The notes under the pieces: model-generated
The model's database searches: none
What the model saw: only the letters and a program-made list of their open reading frames with translations
Told to the model about the DNA's origin: nothing
Part shown: piece by piece, positions 48,452 through 58,930 of the stretch
Numbering within the stretch: the first letter of the stretch is position 1
How the letters are laid out: each line of letters starts with the position of its first letter
Translations under genes and position numbers: made by a program
From: Oegoconia quadripuncta
Taxonomy: Eukaryota; Arthropoda; Insecta; Lepidoptera; Autostichidae
DNA length: 64,000 bases
Direction of reading: 5' to 3'
Assembly (NCBI GenBank): GCA_949316235.1
Contig: OX438749.1
Coordinates: forward strand, 10,062,914 to 10,126,913

Positions 48452-48945
48452 GACGTTTTGCTTCGGACCACTAGGCGTGGGGTGGGATTCCACCCGTATA
48501 TAGTTAATATACCGAACATTCGCACTAAGAAGTTCGACTCTTCATTCATCATCCGAACAACCAAGGCGTGGAACTCCCTTCCGGCGTCAGTCTTACCTGA
48601 ATCCTACAACCTTAGAATCTTCAAGAGCAGAGTGAATAGGCATTTACTGGAATCGCGTGCTACATCTCCGACCACATCGTCACTTTCCATCAGGTGAGAT
48701 TGCGGTCAAACGCGAATCCATTCAATCATAAAATAAAAGGGAAATCACTATGATGTATAAAATGTTGTGACATAATATTGGCCACATTAGGTTCCCGGCT
48801 GTTAGGCTTCTCCAGTCCTCATTCTGGACTGGTGTGACGATTGAAGTTATCGGACCACCAAGAAAACTCATACCTATATGACGTCTCGCCCTGTCCCCAT
48901 AATGTACCTATGTATTTTCGTTTATGCGTAATGTTTTATATAACA
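48452..48945 (+). pseudogene. LINE reverse transcriptase C-terminus plus 3' UTR, truncated
   Basis: About 79 residues are open to a TGA at 48695-48697: LRTTRRGVGFHPY, NIPNIRTKKFDSSF, TTKAWNSLPASVLPE, YNLRIFKSRVNRHLL. The WNSLPASV and FKSRVNRHL motifs are those of the C-terminal end of Jockey-like LINE proteins common in moths. The copy starts abruptly after a stop at 48449-48451. After the stop, ATCAGGTGAGATTGCGGTCA and the following 250 bp look like the 3' UTR; the same 3' sequence recurs at 10346-10402 and 60481-60585. Confidence 0.8.
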
Positions 48946-49180
48946 AATATTGGTTTTACGGTGTTACTTTACACTTAGTACTTTGCTCATCTTTTTCTGC
49001 TAATGCATGAAAACGAAAGTCTGTCTATTGTTATAAATTTTTCATGGAATTTTGCAAGGATAACTGGAATTAGTTCATAATTTTTTTTTTAACTAGAGAG
49101 AGGCGTTGACCATAAACTCACCGGGAATGAGTCGATGTAGCTGAAAACACGGTCCCAGTATTAAGGCATTTTGCGATTCA

Positions 49181-49400
49181 TCCTGAACTTGAAGACCTCA
49201 AGGTTTTGAGATTCGGAGAATAACGATACAAGTACAGAGTTCCGTATACCATGACACTCCGCGTTAGGAACGAAGAAGCCAAACGCGTAATATTGAGAAT
49301 ATTCGGTATTCGTATCGGCAATAAATGGATGGAAACTCTCCCTGAGCCTGGTAGTCCGAAGATGGTAAGGCGATATTAAAATTGCATGCAATTTATTCTA
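49181..49400 (-). pseudogene. Second, decayed LINE C-terminus
   Basis: Minus-strand frames resemble the 48.45-kb fragment: RTTRLRESFHPFIADTNTE and, after disrupted sequence, SESQNLEVFKFRMNRKM. Frame changes and a lost WNSLP core show decay. It lies in inverted orientation about 0.5 kb from its relative. Confidence 0.6.
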
Positions 49401-49842
49401 TAAAACACTGAAAGACAAGCGACCCTGCGACAGTGTTGAAGGCTCTGACCCTGTCATCACCTGTGAGCCTTATGGCGCGTCATTCAAAGTCCGTACCAAA
49501 AAGATACTAAATGGGAGCTTTATAGTCTCGCTACGGTCCTGTCTGTACGTCTAGTCGCACCTGTTGATCGTAGGAACTACTTATACTATCGACTTCAAAT
49601 TATCAGAGCATACCTATACACACGTTATCTCATATTTCCCATCACAGCCTCAAAATAATAGTGTCGTTAGTGTTATAACATATTTCAATTGGTTGCTTGC
49701 CTTACGAGACAGAAGCCTCGGCGAAAACTCGCATTTGTCCACTTTTTAACAGAAGAGAGACTTATTACCCATCAAGGGCAGTTCCAGCGGTCGTGTAACG
49801 GAGGATCACAACCTCAAGGACTGGATTAACTGACAGGCTAAA

Positions 49843-49960
49843 AATAATAATAAAAAATTTTATTGCTGCATTATGGCTGCTTACCACAACGACCTAGACC
49901 CAGGCCGTCCCTATGGCCCCATGATGCCCCCCCGCCCTCTGTATCCGCCGTTGCAATATT
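49843..49960 (-). repeat. LINE-like 3' tail
   Basis: Minus strand GC-rich GGCGGATACAGAGGGCGGGG leads to GCAGCAATAAAATTTTTTAT, a 3' end with AATAAA. Confidence 0.4.
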
Positions 49961-50569
49961 AATCCATATAAATATCTTACTACAACCGAAATATGTCTCC
50001 CATATATAAAACAATAGAACGAGGAAAACATTATGTATAAATAAATACAAGGAAGTCGCAAGCAATACCCATACTAGGTAGATAAGTATGTCAAAATCTG
50101 GCTCATTTAAGTCCGGATATCGGTATAGCCCACCTACATCTGTTTCGATTCGTGGCCCACCAAAGGTCACGACTACACGTTAGGAAGTAATTACAGGCCA
50201 ATCAACCTATCTAAACCATTAACGACGTTTAATTGCGAAGTCACTACAAGAATAAAAGGTCTAGTAAAAACTTGATGAACAAAGGAACGGAACTTGAGTC
50301 TTTCGTGCTTATGCGAACTGATTTTCCGATTCTTATTATTTATAGCATTATCGCAAATATGAAATTATACTGTGTCACTGTATCAAAATATGAATCCTAA
50401 AGAGATTTAGAATCAAAACGACGCTATCGAAGCTATAGGCCTCCCCCCAAGGTATAGGCCACAAAGCCCGACTTTCAGCTTGACATGTCCACTAGTTACC
50501 AGCCGCCCGAAGCAAATCGTCGCTCCATCTCGCTAATAAGTCAAATAGCTGTTGCATCCTGATGTAGTC

Positions 50570-50710
50570 GGGTTAAACACCAAAAATCCAGATAGCTTAT
50601 TTTACCTTTTAGGCTTCAGGAGGTTACGTGGAAATCTATATTCATATATACATACACACGAAACACCTTAGCCTCCTTCCTGAGGCAGTCGGACGAAAAT
50701 AAAGAAAAGA
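50570..50710 (-). repeat. Interspersed repeat, family G, partial
   Basis: TTCAGGAGGTTACGTGGAAA ... CTCCTTCCTGAGGCAGTCGG on the plus strand, inverse of the family start. Confidence 0.6.
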
Positions 50711-51048
50711 GGCCCCGCAGCAAAGCTATTGGTTATCTGGCATAGTTTCCATGGCGTCGCGGACCCCCCGATACTGCGTCATTTAAAAAAACTCTCTGTA
50801 TAGCAGGTGACCCACTATTCGTTTAACTCTTTATCTATATAAAAAAAAAAAACAATAATTACGCGCCACAGTCAGTAGTTACGAGTCTTCAAATTATTTA
50901 CATGCAGTCCGTCCGACCTTTTATAAACTTTTTACATTGAGTTTTTTATCCACCGACGAGTCATGTGATTCTGTGAATTAATTAGTTATAATTTTATTTG
51001 CGGAATTGTCTCTACCGTATGTAGACAGTATGTTTGTAATGTGAAAAT

Positions 51049-51066
51049 ACGTTTATAACACATTTG
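51049..51066 (+). repeat. Left inverted-repeat motif of recombinase locus
   Basis: ACGTTTATAACACATTTG here matches the reverse complement of 53263-53281 with a single 1-base gap. It lies 839 bp upstream of the recombinase ATG. Confidence 0.6.
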
Positions 51067-51557
51067 CTCGAAAAGTGGTATTTTTTCTATGAAAAACAGG
51101 TTCAAAAAGTGGCGCATTTTGGCCTCGGGCTAAAAAGTAGTACGGTTTTTTTTTTTTTTTAAATGTCAAGAAGTTTCGTCTATGGTAATTTTTTTAATCC
51201 TAGCAAAGAGTTTTTATTCCGAAAATTGATAAAAATTTTAAAAAATTAAATACTTTGAGAGGTATTTGTACACTAAAATAAATTATTAATCTTTATTTCA
51301 ATCAGTTTCGACAAGAAATAACAACCATTTATTTATAATAAGAACACAAAACTTTAATTTCCTAATTTGTTAGTGGCTGTCTGTACTGGCTGTCTGCAGT
51401 ATCCTTTGCCTAATTAAAAAAAAACGCTTGTGCGCGCGCAGCGCTAATTTGTGAGCAAAAAAAGTAAAAGGGCTTTTTGGCGGGAACTCGGCGAGTGAAG
51501 TAGCATTTTTCTTTATAATTCTTATAATTTGTGCATTCTAACTTTTGAAGCTTAATA

Positions 51558-51838
51558 ATGGCAGAATATTGTGCAGCAAACGTTAGTGATGGTGTACAAG
51601 TGAAGGGAAGTGTAAATTAAAGTGCGTAACGGAGCTTTCGGGTTCCCACAAGAAGCCGCCAAAATCTTTTGTAAAGCATTCTGCCACTTTACTGAAGAAT
51701 GACTTGACCGTGACTAGACTCTGTATACGCCAAGTATACGACGAATTACTTGTTTTGACTGAGACTGACTTACAAACTGAAGAAATAAGAGAAATAAGAC
51801 ATGGCTGTTATGGGCTAGATCCCTTTGCCTTCTCCTAG
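51558..51838 (+). pseudogene. Unidentified short frames upstream of recombinase gene
   Basis: A 20-codon frame starts with ATG at 51558 and stops at 51620 (MAEYCAANVSDG...). A second, overlapping frame without an ATG is open from about 51584 to the stop at 51836-51838 and reads like real protein near its end (VYDELLVLTETDLQ, then EEIREIRHGCYGLDPFAFS). I do not recognise the product. It may be a decayed first gene or an unspliced upstream exon of the same element. An E2F-like TTGGCGGGAA lies upstream at about 51477-51486. The coding claim is weak. Confidence 0.3.
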
Positions 51839-51904
51839 AGGAGAGAATGAAACGAAAAAAAAAAAGTAAAAGTTATTTCGCGCGCTCTGTGAAAATTTGC
51901 AAAA

Positions 51905-53214
51905 ATGTCTTCAAGCGACGAGGATTTCATGGAATCTACGCCCCCGGATCTTAAAAACGCGGCGAAACAAGCTACTTTAAGCCTTCTACCTGAAAAATCA
52001 GTTGAGGTGTACTTGCAAGCGTACGAAAATTTCATACTCTGGAAAAAAAACAAAAATGCTCATTCATTTTCAGAAAGCATTTTTTTAGCCTACTTCATGG
52101 AACTCTCACAAAAATATAAGCCGAGCACGTTGTGGAGTCAATATTCAATGCTTAAAAGTGTTGTGAGAACGAAACATGGTGTTGATATCAAGCCGTATTC
52201 AAATTTGCTGGCTTACCTGAAAAGAAAAGGTGAAGGCTTTACCAGCAAGAAATCTAAAGTATTTGCGGCTGATGATATTGAGAAATACTTGAAAGAAGCT
52301 CCGGATAGCCGATATTTGGCAACAAAGGTCAGTTAAAACTAAATTATTAAACATAATTCCTTTAATTTTCGTATTTATTTACGATATAACTAGATAAGTA
52401 CCTACTTCGGTTTTATTTTATACCTACTTACACAGTTTTTGTTTCTTTTCAGGTTGCATTAATATTCGGCATAAATGGTGCATGCAGACGTCAAGAGCTG
52501 ACAAATATAACCACTGATGATGTCGAGGACCATGGGCGAATTCTCCTTGTCCAGATCAAGAACACAAAGAATAAAATACCACGCTCATTTACAATACAAC
52601 AACCTTTTTATGAAATCGTAACGAAATACGCAGCACTCCGTTCCACAAAAGCGAAGACTAATCGATTTTTTCTAAATTACCAGAATGGTAAATGCACCAG
52701 CCAACCCATCGGCCGTAATAAATTTGGAATGATGCCTAAACAAATCGCCACTTTTCTCAACTTACAGAACGCACATGAATACACAGGGCACAGTTTTAGA
52801 AGGTCCTCGGCTACATTGCTCGCCGATTCAGGAGCGGATATATTGACACTGAAACGCCACGGAGGGTGGCGTTCCTCCAACGTCGCCGAGGGCTACATTC
52901 ACGATTCAGTCAGGAATAAAGAAAAAATCAGTTCCTGTATTACAAAAAATATTAATTTGGAGCCGGGCCGTGCTGACTCTCGACCATCAACGAGCACATA
53001 CATCCCGCCATCATCTCCGCCGCCGCAGCCACCTCCGCCGCCGCAGCCCTTAACTACAGAGCCAGAGCCCTATTCTGGTCTCATTTCTCCTACTTTCACT
53101 CAGGAGAGTGAGAGGAAGACAGTTAACAGTACGACTATGTTACAAATGCCGACTGGCAACGTAGTACTACATTTTTCAAATTGTTCTGGTTTTTATAACT
53201 GTTTTAACAAATAA
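51905..53214 (+). CDS. Tyrosine recombinase (Crypton-like), intact two-exon gene
   Basis: Encodes a 394-residue tyrosine recombinase, an enzyme that cuts and rejoins DNA through a 3'-phosphotyrosine intermediate. Exon 1 is 51905-52327 and exon 2 is 52453-53214; the 125-bp intron has a GTCAGT donor and a TTTCTTTTCAG acceptor, and splicing keeps the frame (TK|VALIFG). Residues about 15-110 look like the helical N-terminal core-binding domain. The catalytic domain follows: R153 in GACRRQEL, a lysine candidate at K180 or K182, H254-x-x-R257 in GHSFRRSSATLL, W280 in the His/Trp position, and Y289 nine residues later, the Cre/Xer spacing. The tail (about residues 315-335) is proline-rich. The start has A at -3, and an ATTAAA overlaps the stop codon. 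No reverse transcriptase, RNase H or methyltransferase is adjacent, which argues against a DIRS element. It may be a Crypton-type transposon gene or a domesticated copy. Family membership is inferred; the catalytic residues and intron are seen directly. Confidence 0.85.
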
Positions 53215-53262
53215 TTAAAGATTTATTCATTTCAGTAGCCCCATGTTTTATTTATTTCCTCA

Positions 53263-53281
53263 CAAATGTGTTATAAAACGT
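53263..53281 (-). repeat. Right inverted-repeat motif of recombinase locus
   Basis: Inverted partner of 51049-51066, starting 48 bp after the recombinase stop codon and directly before the hairpin at 53301-53381. Confidence 0.6.
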
Positions 53282-53300
53282 CGTGTGACACACGTGCCCA

Positions 53301-53381
53301 TTGATAATTGCAGCCTCAGCTTTTTTTGTAGCCCTCACCTACGGTTCGGGCTAGCAATCAAGCCTCGGCTGCAATGATCAA
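53301..53381. repeat. Two-tier hairpin downstream of recombinase gene
   Basis: The outer arms 53301-53315 and 53367-53381 pair at 14 of 15 positions (TTGATAATTGCAGCC against its inverted partner). Inside, TAGCCC and GGGCTA form a second stem around CACCTACGGTTC. It is GC-rich in an AT-rich setting. It could be a recombinase binding or attachment site, a 3'-end RNA structure, or the end of an unrelated MITE. Confidence 0.65.
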
Positions 53382-53470
53382 CTTTGGGCCCTTATATCAC
53401 AATGTACTATTTTTTGGTCACTATTTAAGTATGAATTTGGTACAGTCGCCTACAACTACTTTAGTTTAAC

Positions 53471-53614
53471 TGCCTCCGTGGCTCAATGTAAACAACAGGG
53501 TTTATGATTCGGAGGTCGCGGGTTCGATCCCCAGCGGGGTACATGTTTTCACTTAACATCAGGTGTGATTGAGGTCAAGTGCTACCCCGTTGTGCATATC
53601 AAAATAAAAAAAAA
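53471..53614 (+). mobile_element. SINE family A, internally deleted copy
   Basis: The tRNA-like head (TGCCTCCGTGGCTCAATG, GGGTTCGATCCCCAGC) joins directly to the 3' end (CACTTAACATCAGGTGTGAT ... GTTGTGCATATC). The roughly 180-bp body seen at 19.9-20.1 kb is missing. Confidence 0.8.
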
Positions 53615-54379
53615 ACTGAAAGCATATAGGTTTGTTCTCTAGCGTGCTATATGCAATTTAGCTAGTGTGCTAGAACAAGGGATATACCTTTAGTTGCAAC
53701 TGTTTCTACCATTATTCGTCATATAAATGAACTATGTAATAGTCTTTACTAAATACAGATACCTACATAAATTTTAACAGCTACAGTAAAACATTATTGC
53801 TACCATACTTGTAATTTATTATTCTAAAAAGGCAGATGGTAACAAGATGGATTTTAATTACACGAGCTCACTTTACAAGCTTCTGTTCAAATAAAACGCT
53901 ATGATAATCTTTGTGTATGCGTAGTAGATGTTGTATAATTAGTATTGACACTTGGGATTGTACATATACACCTACCACCATTCAACGACTAGCAGCTAAG
54001 TGTCATGTCTGTTTCTATTAAATATACGGTCATTGTAGTCGTGAGAAAGTGCCTTCAAAGTAGAAAATTAACAAGTAGAATTCGCTTTGTTCTCTCATCG
54101 ATTCTGACTAACATCTCTGTGTGACACGTAAAAAGAAAATAAATATATACAAAGTACCTTTGGGCTTTTGTCGTATAAGCATATCATTACTTGCATAAAT
54201 CATAATGCATCAGTAAGTGCAATCTCATTTTCACATATAAATTACAGCCCATCTATACAAATGTCTGCAGTAAACTAATAACATTATCAATGTCTGTGAG
54301 CTAGTACTGAACGAAACAATAATTCGTCTGTCTTCGGCTCTTCCGAGATTTGGAAATCTCTACCTATGCTACTCTATAT
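53615..54379. other. AT-rich DNA, nothing recognised
   Basis: Lies between SINE copies; no coding frame. Confidence 0.45.
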
Positions 54380-54658
54380 CGACGACTTGTTTGGTGTAGT
54401 GGTTAGCAACTCTGACCACTATACCAAAAGATTGCGGGTTCGAATCCCGCTAGGGGCATATGTTTGTGTGATGAATACGGATATGTGTAGCCGAGTTATG
54501 AATGTTGTCATTTATAATAAGTATTTATTTACAAAAACAAATGTATTTATGTAGTATATCAACCATCTGGTATCCACAACACAAGCCTATAGTGCTTACT
54601 GTAGAACTAGATGGCGATGTGTGTATGTCTAACGATATTTATTTATTATTATTTATTA
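54380..54658 (+). mobile_element. tRNA-headed SINE, family B, full length
   Basis: Box A GGTGTAGTGGTTAGCAACTC and box B GCGGGTTCGAATCCCGC. The 3' end is (ATTT)n-like, AACGATATTTATTTATTATT. Confidence 0.85.
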
Positions 54659-54694
54659 TATAAAGTACAGTTTGCGTTCATACTAGATATCATC

Positions 54695-54785
54695 ATCATC
54701 AGCCTTAGGGAACAGCCTCCTCTCACTGGGACGGGGTATGAACCATAATCCACAACGCGTGCCCATTGCAGATTGGTGGATTTGT
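54695..54785 (-). repeat. LINE-like 3' tail related to SINE D/E tails
   Basis: Minus strand: CAATGGGCACGCGTTGTGGA, TTATGGTTCATACCCCGTCC, CAGTGAGAGGAGGCTG, ending TGATGATGATG. Confidence 0.55.
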
Positions 54786-54796
54786 ATCAGGCTAGA

Positions 54797-54890
54797 GGCC
54801 ACCTAGCAGATAATATTTTTAAGCCACTCCTCTCAGGAAACACTCGAATTGAAATTCCACTAGTGGTCACCCATCCAATTAAAATATTCG
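54797..54890 (-). mobile_element. 5S rRNA-derived SINE, family E, fragment
   Basis: Minus-strand AATTGGATGGGTGACCACTA then GTGGAATTTCAATTCGAG matches the C-box end and following body. Confidence 0.6.
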
Positions 54891-56045
54891 TCATAATTAT
54901 GCTAACTTTACATTTTGTAAATAAATCAATCATTAATACATTATCGTCATTCTTCTTTTGGAACATAAAATGTTAATTTCTCAATTCTCTGCAGTCATAT
55001 TATTCTTCACTAAAGAACACCTAAATTGCAACAATTAAACTGTTATCCACTTCAGTAACTTTGTACTTAATCGAGTATAATGACTCGATCTTTATACAGT
55101 GAACAGCATAAGTAGTTAGATACTTTTTAGCTGATTGCGTTGCAGTATGAACAAATTTTATTGCCGACTGTACCGCTGGTGGCAAGGTCGCAGGTGTAAC
55201 GCGAGTCCACAATGAAAAGTTGCATGACTTCCACATTGTAAGTTTAAAAACATGTACACAGATTATGCGATAGGGACAATATCCATATCGTTATTGAATA
55301 CTTTTGAATCATAATTTTTCTAAACCGATGTAAGTTATTTTGTTCAATTTAGATATTTAGTTAAAATTTTGGAGATTAATGAAATCATTTTGTCACAATT
55401 AAATCTTACTCTGACATTTCATTGCAATTGCCAAACACCATGATCAAAAGAACACAACTGTAAGATCCTTGCGACACCGTCGTAATATCGTAACAATAAT
55501 TCAATGTTTCTTTCCCAATAATAAGGCATTAACAATTTAAAATCCAAGCATATTATGAAAAAGATATCCTAATACAAAAGCAAAGTACCTTTAATTTTCC
55601 ATGTCAAAATATTCATTTAAATTCTATCTCGTGTATAAATCGATTGTTAAACTGTCAATTACTTACATTAGTGGATTATTCGTTTTGAACTTTATAGTAG
55701 ATTTAGTATCTCATTGTCATTAAAACCCGTAGTTTGGCTCACACGTTCAAGTAAACCAACCAGGCAGCATTGTGAGAGATTAGGTAACCGTGTTTCCCCG
55801 CGCTCGGGTGAGTTTTCGCAAGCGGCGTTGCCACACCGAGTCACAAGACTCCAATATTTACGCCTAAGTATTGGCGTAACTTGACCCAGGCAAGGCCACG
55901 CCGGGAACACTGGGCCTATCCTAAGTGGAGGTATCTATAAGCCTATCCTAAATGTGCACAATAGGGATAATACAATAACTTACTTATAATTGTCGAGTAA
56001 TGTATCGAAATAATTTGCATCAATATTACCTGTGCAAAACTCGAC
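54891..56045. other. Intergenic DNA, nothing recognised
   Basis: Frames at 55021-55236 and 55692-55910 show no recognisable domain. The latter lies in a slightly GC-richer patch. Confidence 0.4.
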
Positions 56046-56235
56046 GCATTCATTATCATCATATTAGCAACAGGACGTCCACTGCTGAACATAGGCCTTC
56101 CCCATAGATTTCGTGAGCTACTGGTTGGAAGCGGCCTGCATCCAGCGATTTCCTGTGACCTTCATTATGTTGTCCGTCCACCTTATGGGTAGAATTGAAT
56201 GTCCCACTGGCCATCAGTTTTTCGAGCTACGTGAC
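56046..56235 (-). pseudogene. RTE-like LINE C-terminal fragment
   Basis: Minus strand reads WPVGHSILPIRWTDNIMKV, TGNRWMQAASNQ*LTKSMGK, then AYVQQWTSCC*. It is the same family as 18553-18738 but better kept: RWTD.I.K..G.RWMQAA and AYVQQWTS are both in one frame with a single internal stop. Confidence 0.8.
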
Positions 56236-56645
56236 CTGCCTACTATACTCCACTTCAATTTACTAATCCCCTGGGCTTTGTTGATGACCAGCGTTCTTCT
56301 ACTGTTTTCTTAATTCCTGATTTTCTCTGTGATCTAGAGCTTACTTAGAAGGTACATAATTGTGAGAGCGCACATTTAGGGGCTATAAGTCACCACTGGT
56401 AACACACATTTATTAAAGACTTGGCGACACAAGAAGCCGTATTCACAATCACCATTTTTCTTACTGTTTTAAATTAATACAGTTTTTGAGTCAAGTCGGT
56501 GGCCACTAGATTAAAACGACATCGCACTGGACCAACGTAGTGCCAGAAAAGCCCCTAATATCTTCTAATGAGGGGAAGCCGGTGAATTGTAGGTAATTGA
56601 AGGGAGGGGATATAAGTTATCTTATGATGAACACTTATATTTAAA

Positions 56646-56847
56646 TAACCGCCAGGCTAGCTACCACCATCTTATCTAAATCTGCCGCCACAGCAATGTT
56701 AATAGCATTGTTGTGTTCCGGTTATCAGAGATAAGATAGCCAGTCCCCCAAATGTGTTGGGGTTTCCAGGTCAGTACGCTTCCACCTTCGACCTCATCTT
56801 CACTTAACATCAGGTGTGATTTCAACCCGTTGTTCATAAAAAAAAAC
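56646..56847 (+). mobile_element. SINE family A, 5'-truncated
   Basis: Starts at CCGCCAGGCTAGCTACCACC and runs to TTGTTCATAAAAAAAAA. The tRNA head is absent. Confidence 0.8.
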
Positions 56848-56934
56848 TTTTTATGTCCTGTTCATAAGACATTGACGAAAGCGACGATGACGTCCACTAT
56901 ACAGGATATTGAGCTTGTTATATTGTAACCGACT

Positions 56935-57115
56935 TCAAAAACGGAGGAGATTGTCAATTCAACCGTTTTTTTTTATGTTTGTTTCGCAATATCTTCTTCA
57001 ATTATTAACCGATTTTGATGATTATTTTTTGTTTGGTGGGGTTTACCACCAGAATGGTCTTACATAAATTTTGCACTATAAAGAATGGAACCTTTTTGCC
57101 AATTTTGGCCATTCA
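56935..57115 (+). repeat. Interspersed repeat, family L
   Basis: TAACCGACTTCAAAAACGGA then GGAGATTGTCAATTC, and ATTAACCGATTTTGATGATT, a repeat common in arthropod genomes. Confidence 0.65.
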
Positions 57116-57865
57116 ATTATATTTATTACAAATAGTTTAGGAGATTATCGTAATCCATTAATTAATCACATTTGCATGGAAACAGCTTCGATTCTAAAGC
57201 TTGTAGTCACGTGATGATGGTCAGTCGATGGTAACGACCAAGCGTAGCCGATCAATGATTGTGGTTAATTTCCGCTTGCTAAAGGGGCGAACAAATCCGT
57301 GGAACTGAGACTGCGATTTTTTTGTAGACCGTTATATTTATTAACTGATATTTGGCAAGTTAGTTTCTAGTAATGATTACTGACATCAAAAACCACGCAA
57401 ATTAATTACTTCTTTTAAATAAGATTAATTTGTACTTTATAACCTAACCACTAAACATTGGCTATAAATTACTTTTATAGGTTTTTTCTATATCATGTAT
57501 CATTAGATCTTACCCAATATGGAGTCAACTTCAATCGATGAACCGGCCAAGTTTGACTCTGTACTCGGGCAAAGTTAGTGACAGAGCTTTCTGCCTAAAC
57601 TAAAAAAGATCGAAAGTAATGCAACCCTGATAATTTACCATAACGTTCATAATTTTTGTTTTAGATTTTTTTAAACGATACAGTTTTTAAAAATAAGCTG
57701 GGGGAAGGCAATTTTGCCGCGTTTTTTTTCGATAATGAGTTAAATCGTTGCCTATGTAATCTATAACATATTGCACATATTTAGGAAAAAGCGTTAGGTA
57801 TATATTCGTCTATTTCCCGGCCACCATTTTCTACAATTTAATTGTTTACATCAAATTGTTTTTGA

Positions 57866-58340
57866 ATTAAATTGTGGTGATAACGCCGCCTGGTAGACAG
57901 AATGAGAGCAATAAGGGTTCCCTTTGGCCATTTTTGCTAAAAAGAATTAATCAGTTCAGGATTGTTGAAGATATACGGGAAAAATACTCGTCAAATCCTT
58001 CTCTTTTTTATGCTGTTATTAAGAATTTTGCCTATCAGTTCGTCAGGACGTCTGCAAACTTTGAGCTGAGTCCGCGATGGATTCCGGCGACGCACGGACG
58101 GATGATTGTCAGTTTTATTGACACTGTTTAGGGTTGCAAGTTCCAAAAGACTCTTCACCCGTGTCGGACAGGCGCAGACGTACAATAAAAATTTACTTGT
58201 CAAGAAGACGTACGTACTTGTAAGCAGACGTACAAGAAGACTCACAATCAGGACACCCGAAGAACTCCTCCAGTTCAACGCAGCGGATGCACTAACAAAT
58301 TATGTTGAACGAGCCATACACACAGCGTTGCTATAATGCC
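57866..58340 (+). other. Two unrecognised open frames in slightly GC-richer DNA
   Basis: 57874-58131 encodes 85 residues (…FRIVEDIREKYSSNPSLFYA…) and 58106-58336 encodes 76 residues in another frame (…TPEELLQFNAADALTNYVER…). They overlap by 26 bp. I do not recognise either. The first part contains a GGGTTCC repeat motif common in insect DNA, and GCAGACGTACAA is duplicated inside the second, so a repeat origin is likely. Confidence 0.2.
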
Positions 58341-58734
58341 CGATGGTGATGCGATGTGGGAAGTAGTTGGGTATCTAGGTACAAAACCGATTTCTAAATT
58401 AAAAAAATAATTTAGAAATGGAAGGGAGAATTACCCATAACATAGGCCTTTAGTTAGATAGGTACTCATACTCTTGAATGAGGATTTCTTAACAAAATTG
58501 GCCAACGATGATGGGGAGATACTGAGCATCAGAATATATAACCGAAATCATGGGAAACAGGCCAACTTGCAACATGATTTTGCAACATCAATGTTTCGTG
58601 ATGAATATGACAACTAAATATAGGGTTATTTGTAAATGACTGGAAGCTTCTCAACATGGAATTCGTATCATTAATAACGATAACTTTTATTCTGTCGCCT
58701 TTAAAAATTCAGTTTTTTTTCAAAACGGTTTATT

Positions 58735-58930
58735 CCAAATCAAAATCAAAATCAAAAATGTTTTATTTCGTAAGTTATAAGAATAACATTTGAAATCGTC
58801 ATGATATACAGTTATCGCTCATTCACTAGGCAGTCTCCCCAGAGAAAGAAACTCAGGGGTTGCTCTTTTTAAATAAGTCAATACAAATACAATTTGGAAT
58901 AATTGTTAAATTTATGATTCGACAAAGAAA
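58735..58930 (-). repeat. LINE-like 3' end with (GATTTT)n tail
   Basis: Minus strand: CCCTGAGTTTCTTTCTCTGG ... CGAAATAAAACATTTTTGAT, then a GATTTT-type tail. It resembles the 3' ends of CR1/Zenon-like LINEs of moths (from memory of the family, not tested). Confidence 0.5.

Larger units (their letters stand above)
50711..51904. other. AT-rich 5' flank of recombinase gene
   Basis: No recognised gene apart from the short frames at 51558-51838. It contains poly-T near 51150, a GC-rich TGTGCGCGCGCAGCGC stretch near 51430 and TTGGCGGGAA near 51477, a plausible promoter region. Nothing here resembles reverse transcriptase. Confidence 0.5.
51049..53420 (+). mobile_element. Candidate Crypton-like element around the recombinase gene (approximate limits)
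   Basis: The recombinase gene sits between two inverted copies of an 18/19-nt motif (51049-51066 and 53263-53281) and related GC-rich or A-rich stretches: GGCCTCGGGCTA near 51121, AAAAAGTAGTAC at 51132-51143, and GTACTATTTTTT at 53404-53415 in reverse. Cryptons usually lack terminal inverted repeats and target duplications, so the true ends cannot be fixed from one copy. The inverted motifs could also belong to an older repeat in which the gene landed. Confidence 0.4.

Noticed and set aside
51905..53214. DIRS or Ngaro retroelement
   Set aside because: These carry reverse transcriptase and RNase H beside the recombinase; none is present within the surrounding several kilobases.
54390..54460. 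Apparent tRNA gene (also at 19835, 25975, 31007, 32654 and others)
   Set aside because: These are tRNA-like heads of SINEs; each continues into a repeated body and lacks a clean cloverleaf end.
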